Positions 18,595 to 30,295 of a stretch of DNA of 64,000 bases are shown here, in pieces. Source of the stretch: TIUS-1 sp964019505 (GTDB taxonomy: Bacteria; Bacillota_I; Bacilli_A; Mycoplasmatales; Mycoplasmataceae); NCBI RefSeq assembly GCF_964019505.1, contig NZ_OZ026449.1, positions 434,001-498,000 of the forward strand, written 5' to 3'. Each line of letters starts with the position of its first letter. Position 1 is the stretch's first letter. The position numbers and the translations under genes are program-made. The notes under the pieces were generated by a model that was given only the letters and a program-made list of their open reading frames with translations, made no database searches and was not told the origin of the DNA.

Positions 18595-21378
18595 TTATTC
18601 TGTTTCATTTTGATCTTCAATAATAAGTTTTGATAATCTTTGATTTCTATCTCATCTGTTTGGGAAGTATTTTTGAATTACATATAATATGCAATCAGAA
18701 ATTAACATTATTAGAACCGGCAAGAAAGCCAATCCTAACATTACCAAGATTATTAATGGATGTGATCCATAATCTGATATTGATATTAATCCAAACATTG
18801 ATGAACTAATTCCAGGAATTAGTATCATTGCAATATTCAATGTCAACGCTAAAGCTGAAGCCATTAATAAAGGCTTGTTTGATGTGTATCTAAATTTTTC
18901 AGCACCGTCTCATGTTGTAATACGCATTGTATTTACAAACAATGCCGGTGATGTGGCTGCCACAAAGAACATTGCAGTTCTTCTAAATTCATCATATGAA
19001 TCTGTTCCTTTCATATCACTTGCGATAATTCCAGCGATATAAAATGATGCCACAACAACTGCTGTATTTATAACAATGATTCGAATGAACATTCCTCATA
19101 TTCCTTCAAATAGCGAACTCTTCTTACTTAGCTGAATTTTTTGATCTGTTTCCTCAGTTAACCCCATACCAATAGTTGTTGCTAACATAGTTTCAATTAC
19201 TAAGTTAATTCACAAAATGTTTGTAGCTTCTAAAGGAGACATTCCAGATATCAAAATAATTAGTCCCATTGCAATAATGTTTGAGATATTAACACCCATA
19301 ACAAAAGCGATGGCTTTTTGAATACGTTTATAAACTCCACGTCCCTCTTTAATACCATTGATGATAGTAAACAAGTTATCGTCTGTAAGGATGGCGTCAG
19401 CGGCTTGTTTGGCCACATCCGTTCCAGTTATCCCCATAGCTACTCCAACGTTTGCTACAGCAAGCGACGGAGCATCATTTACACCATCTCCTGTCATAGA
19501 AGTTATATAACCTTTTTTTTGTAATAAAGTTACAATTTTAACTTTATGTTCTGGGTTAACGCGAGCGAACACGCGGATGTGGTCAATTACTTCTAGTAGT
19601 TCATAATCACTCATTGATTCCAATTCAACTGAAGTCATTACTTGTTTTTCGTTACGAGCTAATCCAAGCTCTTGAGCAATAGCTAATGCAGTTTGTGGGT
19701 GATCACCTGTGATCATTACAACTTTCACACCTTTTTTATATGCAAGTGCAACTGTTTCAATTGCAGACTTTCTAACTGGGTCTTTCATACCAATAGCACC
19801 TGAGAACACAAATTGTTCTTCAAGTGATGTCGTATCAATACCTTTAACAATTCTTGAAGCAAACGCCATAACACGTAATGATTTTTTACTTAATTCTTTT
19901 GTTAAAGACATAATAATATCTTTATCAGATTCAGTAATGACTCTTATTTTGTCACCTTCATAAATGTGTGTTGAAATTTCTAATACTTGTTCAACTCCAC
20001 CTTTTGTAAATGCTATTTTTTCTTTTCCAACATTGTTGATTGTAGTCATTCTTTTACGAGAAGAATCAAACGGAATTTCGGCCATTCTTTTGAATTTATT
20101 TCTAAATTCAATTTCATTGTGTCCAAGTAATTGTCCGTACTCTGTAAAGGCAAGTTCGGTTGGATCTCCAATTTTTTCACCATTTTGAATGACTGAGTCA
20201 TTACATAAAATAATTCCTTGTGTCATTCTAATTCCTTGTTCTGTTTCATTAGACTTGTTAGTTCAATCATTTGCAGTAACTATTTGACCGTTATAAATAA
20301 ATTGTTCACAAGTCATTTTGTTTTGAGTTAGCGTTCCAGTTTTATCTGTGCAAATAACATTCACTCCACCAAGTGATTCAACAACATTTAGTTTTTTAAC
20401 AATCATGTTATCTTTAACCATTCGTTTTGTACTAATACTTAACGCAATAGAAACTGATGCTCCTAAACATTCTGGTATTAAACCGATGGCTAATGTTAAG
20501 GCAACCATTAAGTGACCTAATCATGCAAGATCAGCAGTTTCTCCACCTACTGTCATTAATAATACAAAGAATACAATTCCGATCACGATTGAAGCTGCTG
20601 CTACAACCATTGAGAATTTTGAGATTTTTTGTTCAAGTAAAGATTTTTCTTTTTTAGTTTCAGAAATCATTTTTGAAATTTTACCAATTTCTGTTTCTTC
20701 ACCCACTTTAACAACAATACCAATTGCTCTACCGTTTGTTACAAATGTTGACATAAATCCAATGTTTGATAAATCAGATAAGATTTTTGATTCTTTGTCT
20801 AATGCAATGTGATTCTTTTCAACAGCAACAGATTCACCTGTTAAGTTTGATTCATCAATAAATAAGTTTGATGATTCTAAAATTCTTAAGTCTGCTGGAA
20901 CATATCTTCCGGCTTCTAAAATTACAATATCACCAACAGTTAAATCTGATGATTCAATTTCTAATTGCGAACCTTCTCTTAACACTAAACATTTTGGTTT
21001 AGTTAATGAGTTAAGCGCATCAACTGATTTAGCTGCCTTCATTCCTTGTACTGTTTGCAGTACAGCGTCAATTACCACAATTGCGATGATTACAAAAAAG
21101 TCAATAAACTCAGTGTAGTCAGTGTGTCCTTGAGTGATATTTATAATTGGAGCAACAAGTGAAACAAATGCCGCAAAGATTAATATTAATTGTATTGGTT
21201 CAATCAAAGTGTGCAAGAAAATTAAAAATGGTGATTTAGCTTTCTTTTGTTTGATTTCGTTTCTTCCATAACGTTCATAGTTAAGTTCAAGTTCTGCTTT
21301 AGATAATCCTTTTTCGGGATCAACTTTATATTTTTGAACCGTTTCTTCTGGCGTCGTGTTCGATGGGTATGGTTCCAT
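18595..21378 (-). CDS. Cation-translocating P-type ATPase (Ca2+-type, P2)
   Basis: A 927-residue P-type ATPase of the PacL/PMR1 type, probably exporting Ca2+. Visible in order: N-terminal cation domain (GLSKAELELNYERYGRNEI), actuator with NLTGESVAVEK, helix M4 with IPEC at residues 301-304, the phosphorylation motif DKTGTLTQNK with Asp345, nucleotide-binding KGGVEQVL, TGDHPQTA, and the hinge MTGDGVNDAPSL. M4 normally reads PEGLP; IPECLGAS is unusual for the class, so ion specificity is uncertain. About ten helices. AGGAGTA precedes the ATG; engB lies 34 bases upstream in the same direction. Confidence 0.92.
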
Positions 21379-21412
21379 TATTTACTCCTAGTAATTAAAC
21401 TAAATTATATAT

Positions 21413-21997
21413 TTATTTATTAAACCATTCAATCAATAATGGATATATTTTTTCTATATTATATTTTGATTCTGATGACACTGCAATCATTTCATCTTTG
21501 GTGATATTTAATGTTGTACATATTCTTTTTTTAAATTTTTCTATGTCATTCTTTTTTAATTTATCTAATTTAGTTCCAATTATCAAAGCTGGAATTTTAT
21601 TTGCTTTTAAAAAGTTATGCATAGCAATATCGTCTTTAGTTGGTTCATGTCTTAGATCAATTAGTTGACAAACAAATTTTAAATTTTCACGACCCATCAT
21701 ATAATCTTGAATCATCACTGACAAATCTTCTTGTTTTGTACGTGACAATCTTGAATAACCATAACCAGGACAGTCAACAATTCTAAACTCATTATCATTA
21801 ATATCAAAAAAGTTTAGCAATTGTGTTTTACCTGGAGTTTGTGAAGTTTTTGCTAATTTATTTTGTCTTGTAATTGAATTAATAAAACTTGATTTACCAA
21901 CATTACTTCTTCCCATAAAACAAACTTCAGGAATGTCATCAACAATTCACCCTTCGTGAGCTGCTGCTGATTTAATAAAAACTGCTTTTTTAATCAT
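21413..21997 (-). CDS. ysxC: Ribosome-biogenesis GTPase EngB/YsxC
   Basis: A 194-residue small GTPase acting in 50S assembly. Motifs: PEVCFMGRSNVGKSSFI (G1, about residues 22-38), the RIVDCPGYGYSRLS (G3), IGTKLDKLKKND (G4) and AVSSESKYNIEKI (G5). ATG 21995-21997 is chosen because it restores the full N-terminal FIKSAAAHEGWIVDD and overlaps the end of the upstream gene by eight bases, indicating translational coupling. Confidence 0.95.
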
Positions 21998-22520
21998 TAT
22001 ATTTTTCTCCACACTCTGCTTTAAACAAGTCTTTAAGTTTTCAATGATATTTCATTGAAAAAATTTCAACTACATCACCTTCTTTATACGAAAATGTTAT
22101 TAAAGTTCTTTTTAAGTTATTTGTAATTACTTGAATTGATTCAATTGGAATGATGTTATTAATGAAAATAAAACTATTTTCAAACACCAAAACAAATGCT
22201 CCATTTATCTTTTTATTTATTATTAACAATAAAACAATAAAGTAAAACAATGATGCTAATTGAATTCCAACTGAAGTTCACTCAATTCATTTTATATCAT
22301 TAGTTATAAATAGTATAAAAAATATAAGTTGTAGCACTTCAAGTGCGATTGCTGCAGTAAATAAGATAATTATCTGAGTGTACAATTTAGTATTTAAATA
22401 TTTTTTATCTGTTTTAAACCTATTAACTCGTATTTTATTTTTTATAAGTTTAAAAAGTATTGTCATTAGATATCCAAAAATTACTAATATCAAAACAAAG
22501 TTTATAATTTGTGGTGTCAT
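21990..22520 (-). CDS. Four-helix membrane protein, unknown function
   Basis: A 176-residue protein with helices at about residues 5-24, 48-72, and 83-100 and a strand-rich C-terminal cytosolic domain (FVFVLFENSFIFINN-like pattern, then ITFSYKEGDVVEIFS). It overlaps engB at its end and sits ten bases after the next upstream gene, so three genes are one unit. GAGGG precedes the ATG at 22518-22520. The C-terminal domain looks like a small PH-like or bPH domain with alternating strands, but that is a guess. Confidence 0.75.
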
Positions 22521-22529
22521 AATGCCCTC

Positions 22530-23066
22530 TTATCCTTTTAATATCATTTCATATGTTTTATAAATATCATTTCCATCATCTTCAATTAAAAAATATAAAT
22601 TATAATCTAGTTTAATAATTGTTTCATGAATAAACTTTTTGTTTAAATATTTTACACCTGGTTTAACAACCGTGGCGCCATTAATGGCTAACTTATATGA
22701 ATTTATTTTTGAAGTAATTACAATATTTTTATTTGTAAAATATAGATCAACAATATCTTTGTTTGACTTCGTGACTTTTCAAGGATTCATTACATAAAAC
22801 TTATCGGTCGATTCAACAATTGATTTTTTAGTTTTAATAAACTTTGCTTTTTGATTTTTTAAATGTAAAAAGCACACTTCACCTTCTGGTAATTTAAAAT
22901 CAAGTTCTACAGTTTTTACAACTACATTATTTATTTCATAATCTTTTTTGGCTATTTTAATTTTATTTACTTTGTCTTGTTGAATAAAGGCAAGCAAACC
23001 AAAAATAATTAGACAAACTAATCAAATTGAAATTAAAGTAATTATTAATATATCTGTAGTTCTCAT
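22530..23066 (-). CDS. Single-span membrane-anchored protein, unknown function
   Basis: A 178-residue protein with one N-terminal helix (about residues 5-25) and a beta-rich domain (KTVELDFKLPEGEVCFLHL, then VVKPGVKYLNKKF). It is the first gene of the unit leading to engB; GGAG is six bases before its ATG at 23064-23066, and the gap to the divergent plus-strand gene is 41 bp with TATAAT-like boxes. No family recognised. Confidence 0.75.
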
Positions 23067-23107
23067 TTTATCTCCATATATAATTATATATAAACCCAAG
23101 GAGTTAA

Positions 23108-23794
23108 ATGATTAACTATTTCAAGACTACTAAAATTACAGAAAATGATATTAAACTTTTAAGACGTTTTGATACTTACTGATTAAAGTTTGTTCAAAAA
23201 GAAGTTAAAAGATTAAATAAGTTCACAAAAAGATTTAAAGGATCAATATCTGAATTCATAGTTGATATTCCTCAAACTTACGAAGATTTAATAAAGTTTG
23301 AAAAACAAATGATGAACTATAAAAACTTCTTTAATCAAAAATACAAACAAATGAGAGATATTTTACCAGCTCTAAATAAACTTAGAAATTGAATTGGTTC
23401 ATATAATACTTGTTTAGGAATAATAATATATTTCAATAATCTATTTAACTTCTTAAGTGAAGATGAATCAATTAAATCTGAAGAATTGAATTCAAAGTTT
23501 AATGGGGTTTGTTTGAACTACTGAACTAAACTTGGACGTGAAGTAAGAAAACACATTGGTGAAGATCACTTTCTTGAAACTGTTGATAAAAACTTAATTA
23601 ACAATGAAAAAGAGTTCATCAACTTTCGATTACCAATTAGAAGTTATCTAATGTACATAAAATCATTAGCTAAGAAAAAACATATTCCAGAAACTAAATA
23701 TACATATGCAGTAACTGAACTACTTGAGTTTGGAAACTTCGTATTTGGAATTGAAAAATGTATTGCAAGTTTTAATTCAAAAATTAAAAAATAA
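23108..23794 (+). CDS. Helical, Lys/Phe-rich cytosolic protein, unknown function
   Basis: A 228-residue protein seen only when TGA is Trp (DTYWLKF, KLRNWIGSY, CLNYWTKLG). It starts after AAGGAG at 23099, has no signal or membrane helix beyond a short hydrophobic stretch (CLGIIIYFNNLFNFL, about residues 103-117), and is rich in Lys, Phe and Asn. It stands alone, divergent from the previous unit, and ends at a strong palindromic terminator. Not recognised. Confidence 0.78.
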
Positions 23795-23829
23795 TAATTT
23801 CATTACTTATCACCCTCTTGTTTAAGTAC

Positions 23830-23858
23830 AAAAAAAGAAACCTAGGTTTCTTTTTTAA
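23830..23858. terminator. Bidirectional palindromic terminator
   Basis: Perfect 26-bp palindrome of AAAAAAGAAACC and its complement (23831-23856). It separates the plus-strand gene from the minus-strand membrane gene, whose stop codon is at 23860. Confidence 0.88.
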
Positions 23859-23859
23859 A

Positions 23860-25530
23860 TTATTCAATTTCTTGTTCTAATGCTTTATCAGCTAATGCTT
23901 TTTTTGTCATGTGAAATCTTTTTTTGTTGTAAACAACGTTGTTCAAAATAAATCCAGATAACGCTATGTAAACTCAAAATGCAACCAATGTTATAAAGTT
24001 AACAATTGATATAATAGCAGTTATCTTTTCAAAGTTAACTGTACTATCTTCTGGCATAAAGTTATTAATTAAAATAATTGCAAGTGTTGAAAGAACACCA
24101 ATGATTCATGCGATTAATGGGACAAGTATTCCATTAATAAATACTTTTTTACTCATTCCGTCAGGAATTTTATTTGCATCTATTAAAGTTGCAATAACGT
24201 ATAACACCAATGCAGATGATAATACAAGTGAAGCCACAGCTGCAAATCACGCTCATATTTTAGTTCCTGTTCCAGGATCTGTAATTGCACCAACAGATGA
24301 TATCCCTACCATTGCAATCGCAATTGTCATAAACATAAAGAAGTAAAGTGCATAATACACACCTAATGGTTTTGATATTTCTTTTTTAATGTCTTTATAA
24401 ATCGGTTTTCTAAATATGTATATTCTATGTACGATGATTGTTGAAATAATTCATGTACCAAGTGCTACTAATGAAATTATTAATACTTTTAAGTCAGCTG
24501 GTAATGTTGCAGCAGTACCAGTCAGCATTGTAGCAGAAATAATACCAAATATTATTAACGCAGGAATAAATGTAGCAGCTAGAAATAGACCAAATCTAAT
24601 CATTTCTAAACTAATCATTTTTCATCCTAAACTAGAATTTCTTTCAGATTCAGGCATTGCTTTGTAGTATTCAGCCACTTTGTTTGAACCAAGTGATGAA
24701 TATTCATAACCACGTTTGAAATCAAAAAACATTTCATCTCCACGTCCAGTAATTGCTCTTTGTCTCTCTTTTGAAAACATTGTTTTTATTCCGTCAACAA
24801 CTGTTTGTGCTGGATCAGCTAAATGAGAAACATTTTTTTCTTTAACAATTAGAATACATAATTCATCCATCATGTTATCTAAGAATTTTGGTTTAAATGG
24901 TAATCCTGCATACGCACCATAAGCAGCTTTAACACCTGCTAAGTCATTTGCAGCAATTTTTGTTTGTAAGTCAGTTACATATGTAATTGTTTTTTCATAG
25001 TTGAACAACAAGTTTGCTTGTCTTCCACGTAAGTAAGTTTTGATTCCTGTAACTGTTCCAAGGAATACTTTAATTGTTAGTGGTACAAATAGTGCAAATA
25101 CACCCCCAACTAAGATTAATTTAAATGGGTCAAGAAGTGTTTTGGCTAATGAGTTTGGAGCCATAAAACCTTCAAATATATATTTAAGGTTTTCTGGGTC
25201 TGAACCTTTATTTCCGTAGTTAACTAATGCTTGAATAAATTCAATATTTGTTTTTGCTGCTTCTGTAAGAGATTCTCCACTTGCCATAATTCCAAGTGCT
25301 TTTAATTTTTCTTCTCCAAATCCACCTTCTCCAACGAATCATGCTCAAGCAGCTTTAGCTTCATCGGTATTTTTTCCTCATATTTCAACTAGTGTATTGT
25401 TGAATGGCGTTGAACCTAATTGGTTACCATTAATGTTGTATACAGCAACTGTATCAATTCATGATGAATAACCAAAGTAGATAACAGCTACAACTAACAA
25501 TGCAATAACTAATTTAACATTATTTCTCAT
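23860..25530 (-). CDS. Large polytopic membrane protein, unknown function
   Basis: A 556-residue protein. One N-terminal helix (about 5-24), an extracellular domain of about 110 residues rich in W and G (EIWGKNTDEAKAAWAW), a second helix about 143-165, a cytosolic helical domain (about 170-300, with GRQANLLFNYEK and SKERQRAITGRGDEMFFDF), then six to seven helices to the C-terminus. ATG 25528-25530 follows GGAG. It is monocistronic between two terminators. It resembles no transporter family I know; the cytosolic domain between helices 2 and 3 could be regulatory. Confidence 0.8.
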
Positions 25531-25589
25531 TTTTAATTTCTCCTATTTCTAAATTATTTTTCTAAAATTATTATATATAAATATATATA

Positions 25590-25620
25590 GAAAAATAAGG
25601 TATAAATTACCTTATTTTAA
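25590..25620 (-). terminator. aspS terminator
   Basis: Stem AAAATAAGGTA / TTACCTTATTTT, overlapping the aspS stop codon, with T-run on the minus strand. Confidence 0.78.
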
Positions 25621-27321
25621 TTTGATATTTAATTCGTTCAATTGACTTTCATCAACTTTAGACGGTGAATTGTTCATCATGTCTATTCCACTACTATTTT
25701 TTGGGAAGGCAATTACATCTCGAATGTTTTCAGCACCAGTTAAAATCATTATAATTCTATCTAAACCCAATGCTAATCCAGCATGGTATGGTGCACCATA
25801 GTTGTATGCATCAACAAATCATCCAAAGTTATTTTTAACTTGTTGTTCACTTAACCCTACTGATTTAAACATTCTTGATTGGATATCTTTGTCCGTAATT
25901 CTTTGGCTTCCACCACCAATTTCAAATCCATTCATAACAATATCATAAGCAGCTGCTTTTGCATTGACCATATCTTTGTCGAATGTTTCAAGATACTCTT
26001 CTCTTGGCATTGTAAATGGATGGTGAGCCGCTACAAATCTTTTGTCTTCTTCTGAATATTCATACAGTGGGAAATCTACAACTCAAAGTAATTCAAACTT
26101 AGTTGAATCCGCTAAGTTATAAAGTTTAGCCACTTCATTTCTTAATGCACCCATTACTTTTGACGCTTTGTAGTATTCATCAACTACAAATAATATTGTT
26201 GATGACTTTTTGATACCAAAAGTTTTAACAAGACCATCTTTTTCTGATTCATTTAATTTTCCACCAATTGATCCACTTCAAGTATTGTTGTCAAATTTTG
26301 CAAAACCCAAAATGTTAGTTCCGTTTTGTTTTGCAGTTTCTGTTAATTTTTCTAATTCTTTTTTACCAACTAGTTCATCAACTGAAATTGCTCTTATAAC
26401 TTTTTTATCCAATTTAGTAAATAAAGGTATCTCAGTATTTTTGAACATCTCAGTGATTGTTTTTATTTCCAAACCAAATCGTAAATCTGGCTTATCAATA
26501 CCATATTTATCAATTGCTTCATCTCAACTGATTTGCTTAAATCCTTTTGTTAATTTGACACCTTTAACTTCGTTTAAAATTTCAATTAGTAATTCTTCAA
26601 TCACTTCCATTACGTCTTCTTTTTTTGCAAAAGACATCTCCATATCAAGTTGTGTGAATTCTGGTTGTCTATCTATTCTTAAATCCTCATCTCTGAAACA
26701 TTTAACAATTTGAAAGTATCTATCGATACCACCAATCATAAATAATTGTTTATACAATTGTGGTGATTGAGGTAATGCGTAGAAATGATGTTTGTTTACA
26801 CGTGATGGAACTAAAAAGTCTCTAGCTCCTTCAGGTGTTGATTTTCCAAAAATTGGTGTTTCAATTTCAATGAAATTATTTTTTACAAAATAATTTCTAA
26901 TTACATTATTCATTTTTGATCTTAATATTAAGTTGTTTGTAATTGATGGTCTGCGAATGTCTAAATATCTGTATTTCATTCTTGTGTCATCACTTGTTTG
27001 AACATCATCTTTTATTTCAAATGGTGTTAATTCTGACTTATTTATAATTGTTATTTTCATAACTTCAACTTCAATTTCTCCGGTTGAAATATTATTATTA
27101 ATTGATTTTCTTTTGATAACTTTTCCTTCAACTTCAATTACATATTCTGTTTTAACTTCGATTGAGTCTTTGATTATCAACTGGGTGATTCCGTATTGAT
27201 CACGTAAATCAATGAAATTCATTGCTCCCATTTTTCTAACCTTAGAAACTCAACCTTGAAGCACAACTTCTTTGTTAACTGATTTTGAATTTAGTTCACC
27301 ACATGTGTGAGTTCTTCTCAT
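25612..27321 (-). CDS. aspS: Aspartyl-tRNA synthetase
   Basis: A 569-residue class II synthetase of the bacterial long type. N-terminal OB-fold begins MRRTHTCGEL with VVLQGWVSKVR; motif 2 region CFRDEDLRIDRQPEFTQLD at about residues 213-231; the bacterial GAD insertion domain; AHHPFTMPREE and the motif 3 LGLDRI region near the C-terminus. Its ATG is one base after the hisS stop, so hisS-aspS are coupled, the common Firmicute order. Confidence 0.98.
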
Positions 27322-27322
27322 A

Positions 27323-28585
27323 TTAATTTCCTCGTATTGTTTTGATTATGTCTCCATAACTTACTTTTGTCTCTTTTTTTGTTTGTTGGTTTTTTATAAC
27401 TACAACATTTTCTTTTAGTTCACTTTCACCAATGATAATTACATTTTTAGAATTTAATCTTTCTGATTGTTTAAAAACTGACTTCATATTTCTGTCTTGA
27501 TAGTCAAAATCGGCAATTAAACCTTCGCTTCTTAACATCATTAATAACATTGTTGAAAATTGTTTTGCTTTGGGTGTTAAACCTACAATATAAGCGTCAA
27601 GCGCCTTTTCTGATGCAAGTTGGATTTTTTTAGCTTCTAAATCTAAAAGTATTCTTTCGATTCCCATGCCAAAACCAAGACCGCTAATATCTGGTCCTCC
27701 TAATTGTTTTAATAAATTATCATATCTTCCACCACCACACAATGTTGATTGCGATGCAAGTGTTTTATCTGTGGACTTTATCTCGAATACCATACCAGTA
27801 TAGTAATCAAGTCCCCTAACTAATCTTGGGTTTAAATTAACACTAATATCAATTAGTCCAAGTATTTTTACTAATGAGTTTAATCATGTTTTATCATCTT
27901 CACTCATAAAGTCGTTCATTGTTGGAACATTTTTTAATTTGTCTTGATCAACTTTACAATCTAAAACACGTAAAACATTTGTTTCAATTCTGGAGCTACA
28001 ATCATCACAAAGGTCCTTTATTTTTTTAAGTGAATTTTTCAATTCTGAAACATATTTTGTTTTTGATACACCAGAAATTAAGTAGTTTAATTCAACAGAT
28101 AAATCATTTGTTTGAAACCCCATATTTCTTAATAGCGAAATTGCAAGTGTGATAATTTCAGAGTCTGCTTCAGGTGATTTTTTACCAAATACCTCAACAC
28201 CACATTGGTTAAATTCACGGTTTCTTCCAATTTGTGGTCTTTCATATCTATAGTATTTACCAATGTAAAAAAGTTTCAATGGTAGATTTTCTGGTTGAGC
28301 TAATTTATTTTCAACAACAGCTCTAATAACTGGAGCAGTCCCTTCTGGTCTCAAAGCCATTGATCTATTTTTTCTATCTTCAAAAACATACATTTCTTTT
28401 TGAACAATATCAGTCGTGTCTCCAACACCTCTTTTAAATAAATCAGTAGACTCAAAAACAGGTGTCATTATTTCATCAAAGTTATACTTTGACATAACAT
28501 CTCTAATAATTGTTGAAATAGCAACATATTCATTTACTTTATTTCCAAATAAATCTTCTGTCCCGCGTGGTTTTTTAAAGTTCAT
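27323..28585 (-). CDS. hisS: Histidyl-tRNA synthetase
   Basis: A 420-residue class II synthetase: KPRGTEDLFG at the start, motif 1 around MTPVFESTDLFKRGVGDT, motif 2 ALRPEGTAPVIRA (about residues 78-90), LVRGLDYYTGMVFEI (HisA), CGGGRYDNLL and motif 3 GLGFGMGIERILL. A C-terminal anticodon-binding domain ends the protein. First gene of the hisS-aspS pair. Unlike valS, no T-box is seen in its leader. Confidence 0.98.
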
Positions 28586-28728
28586 AAAATCTCCGTTAGA
28601 TATATTTTACATTAATTTAAAGATGATTAATATTAGCCAATTATTTTATGTGTCTAAACTACTGGTTTTACATAAAAATTGTTAAAAATAATTACAAACG
28701 TAAACATAGCTTCATGGATCAAGTGCAT

Positions 28729-28764
28729 TAAAAAACTGGAAATTAAAGTTTTCCAGTTTTTAGT
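28729..28764. terminator. Hairpin terminator in the hisS upstream gap
   Basis: Stem of about eleven pairs, AAAAACTGGAAA / TTTTCCAGTTTTT (28731-28742 with 28749-28761), with T-rich 3' sides on both strands. It ends the secreted-protein transcript (28844-29500). Apart from this hairpin and a possible hisS promoter, the 258-base gap holds nothing I can call. Confidence 0.78.
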
Positions 28765-28843
28765 TTAAAATTTAATATTTTATGTTTTACATCAAAAAAT
28801 TAATTATTGAATTCATTTTGTTACTATTTTATTTTGTGAGTAA

Positions 28844-29500
28844 TTACCCTACTTTTCCAATTGTAAACCCCTCTAAGTTTAAAAGAGAAACCTTTGCCCA
28901 CGAATTAAATCCCGTCGGGTTAACATACCCACTTACAGCTCATGTAAAATATGTAGTTCCACTTCAATCAACTAAAGCGACCTTCACTTCTCCTAAATAC
29001 CTATTAAGTCCTTGTTCCAATGTGTGATCATAAAGACTAGTCATTATTTTATTTACTTCTCATAAATTTCAATTTACTGGGTGTCTATCTACATCATAAA
29101 TTCGAACCTCAGATGAATGAAAAGATATATTTCTTGTATGAGATTCTGTTTGTTTGTTTATGTAAGTGACGTCATTCTTTTTATTGAAAGCCTGTATCAT
29201 ATATAACGCATCATTCATTTTTTTACCAAGTGGAACTCAAAAAATTTTTGCATTTTGAGTATATTCTTTCCCATAGTCAACAGTTGTATTTCTATATGCT
29301 TGATTTACATCAATTGTAACACCTGTTTCACTAATGTATCTGACAGTACCACCAAGTTCATTTTCTCTCGTAGCCTTGGCATGTATATCGTTAACTTTCT
29401 CATTTGTATTTGCTTCATAATTCTTGTTTACATTTAAAGAACTTATTGAACCTGAAACCAATAAACTGGTTGCAGCCGCTGTTATTAATAACTTTTTCAT
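28844..29500 (-). CDS. Secreted protein, unknown function
   Basis: A 218-residue protein with a signal peptide (MKKLLITAAATSLLVSGSIS) and no lipobox cysteine. The mature part is hydrophilic and Trp-rich (WVPLGKKM, NWNLWEVNK, VDWSGTTYFTWAVSGYV), mostly TGA-encoded tryptophans. AGGAG lies six bases upstream of the ATG. It stands alone between two terminators. The Trp/Tyr/Gly-rich C-terminal half looks like a beta-sandwich surface protein; no family assigned. Confidence 0.8.
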
Positions 29501-29621
29501 TTTTTCTCCTTTTTGTGGAATTAAAATTTTATCACCTTTTAATAAACCACAATAATATTTTATACTTTTTTATAATTTTAAATTAGTATTTAATTTTATG
29601 CGCACATTTATTTCTGTAGAA

Positions 29622-29646
29622 ATAAAAAAAGTTAGCGAACTAACCA
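29622..29646 (-). terminator. mtnN terminator
   Basis: On the minus strand GTTAG-TTCG-CTAAC followed by seven Ts, overlapping the stop codon of the 29640-30287 gene. Confidence 0.78.
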
Positions 29647-30287
29647 CTAACTATTTGCTTTACTACTTCTGATAGTTTTTTTGAACCTTCAACTAAAATT
29701 TCTTCAAATTGCAATTCGTTATCATTTTTAGAAAGTGTATCACTTACTACTTTGAAAGAATATTTTGGTTTATCCAACTTATGTAGTGTTGAATAAATTC
29801 CAGCCAACTCCATATCAAACACACTGATTGTTTTTGAAATGATTGCCATATTATTTTGGAATAGCTCAGTTGAATTGATAAAAATATTTGAACTACACAG
29901 GTCAACTGAATTGAAATCGTTTTTGAACTTAACTTTATCAGATTGAATGAATTCAGGCATTCTAGGGACTTGACCCAATTTGTAACCAAATCCGGTTGCA
30001 TCAACATTTGCGATATATACTTTATCAATCACCACTACATCTAATACATCTGATTTTTTACCTGTTGATCCAACAAGTCCCAAATTATAATATTCATCAA
30101 TATTGTAATTTTCATTAACTCACATAACAGATGCCGCTGCATTCATTGTGCCTATTGTTGTTATCATTAAAAAATCATTTTCATTTTTATATAATTTGAA
30201 TGGAATACTAGTAACTAACTTAAAACCAAAATCTTTGATTGTATCTTTAGATTCTTCATCCATTGCAAATAAAAAACATCTTGTCAT
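29640..30287 (-). CDS. mtnN: MTA/SAH nucleosidase family (PNP/UDP phosphorylase superfamily)
   Basis: A 215-residue protein with the Pfs/MtnN layout: N-terminal FAMDEESKD, IGTMNAAASVMW (about residues 44-55), NLGLVGSTG (about 67-75), the substrate Glu motif VFDMELAGI (about 149-157) and the catalytic Asp in VVSDTLSKND (about 174-183). It should hydrolyse methylthioadenosine and S-adenosylhomocysteine to free adenine. The ATG is eight bases after the mgtA-type gene stop, with AGGAG between, so the two are co-transcribed. Adenine released here could be salvaged by Apt, encoded nearby. Confidence 0.85.
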
Positions 30288-30295
30288 AACTTCTC

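Noticed and set aside
20457..20657. Plus-strand open frames across both P-type ATPases, infB and valS
   Set aside because: Shadows of well-supported minus-strand genes; no ribosome sites and no family motifs.
29160..29175. AAGTGACGTCATT, similar to the GTGACGTT element
   Set aside because: It lies inside a coding region, lacks the upstream T-run and the GAGG at nine bases, and ends in C instead of T.
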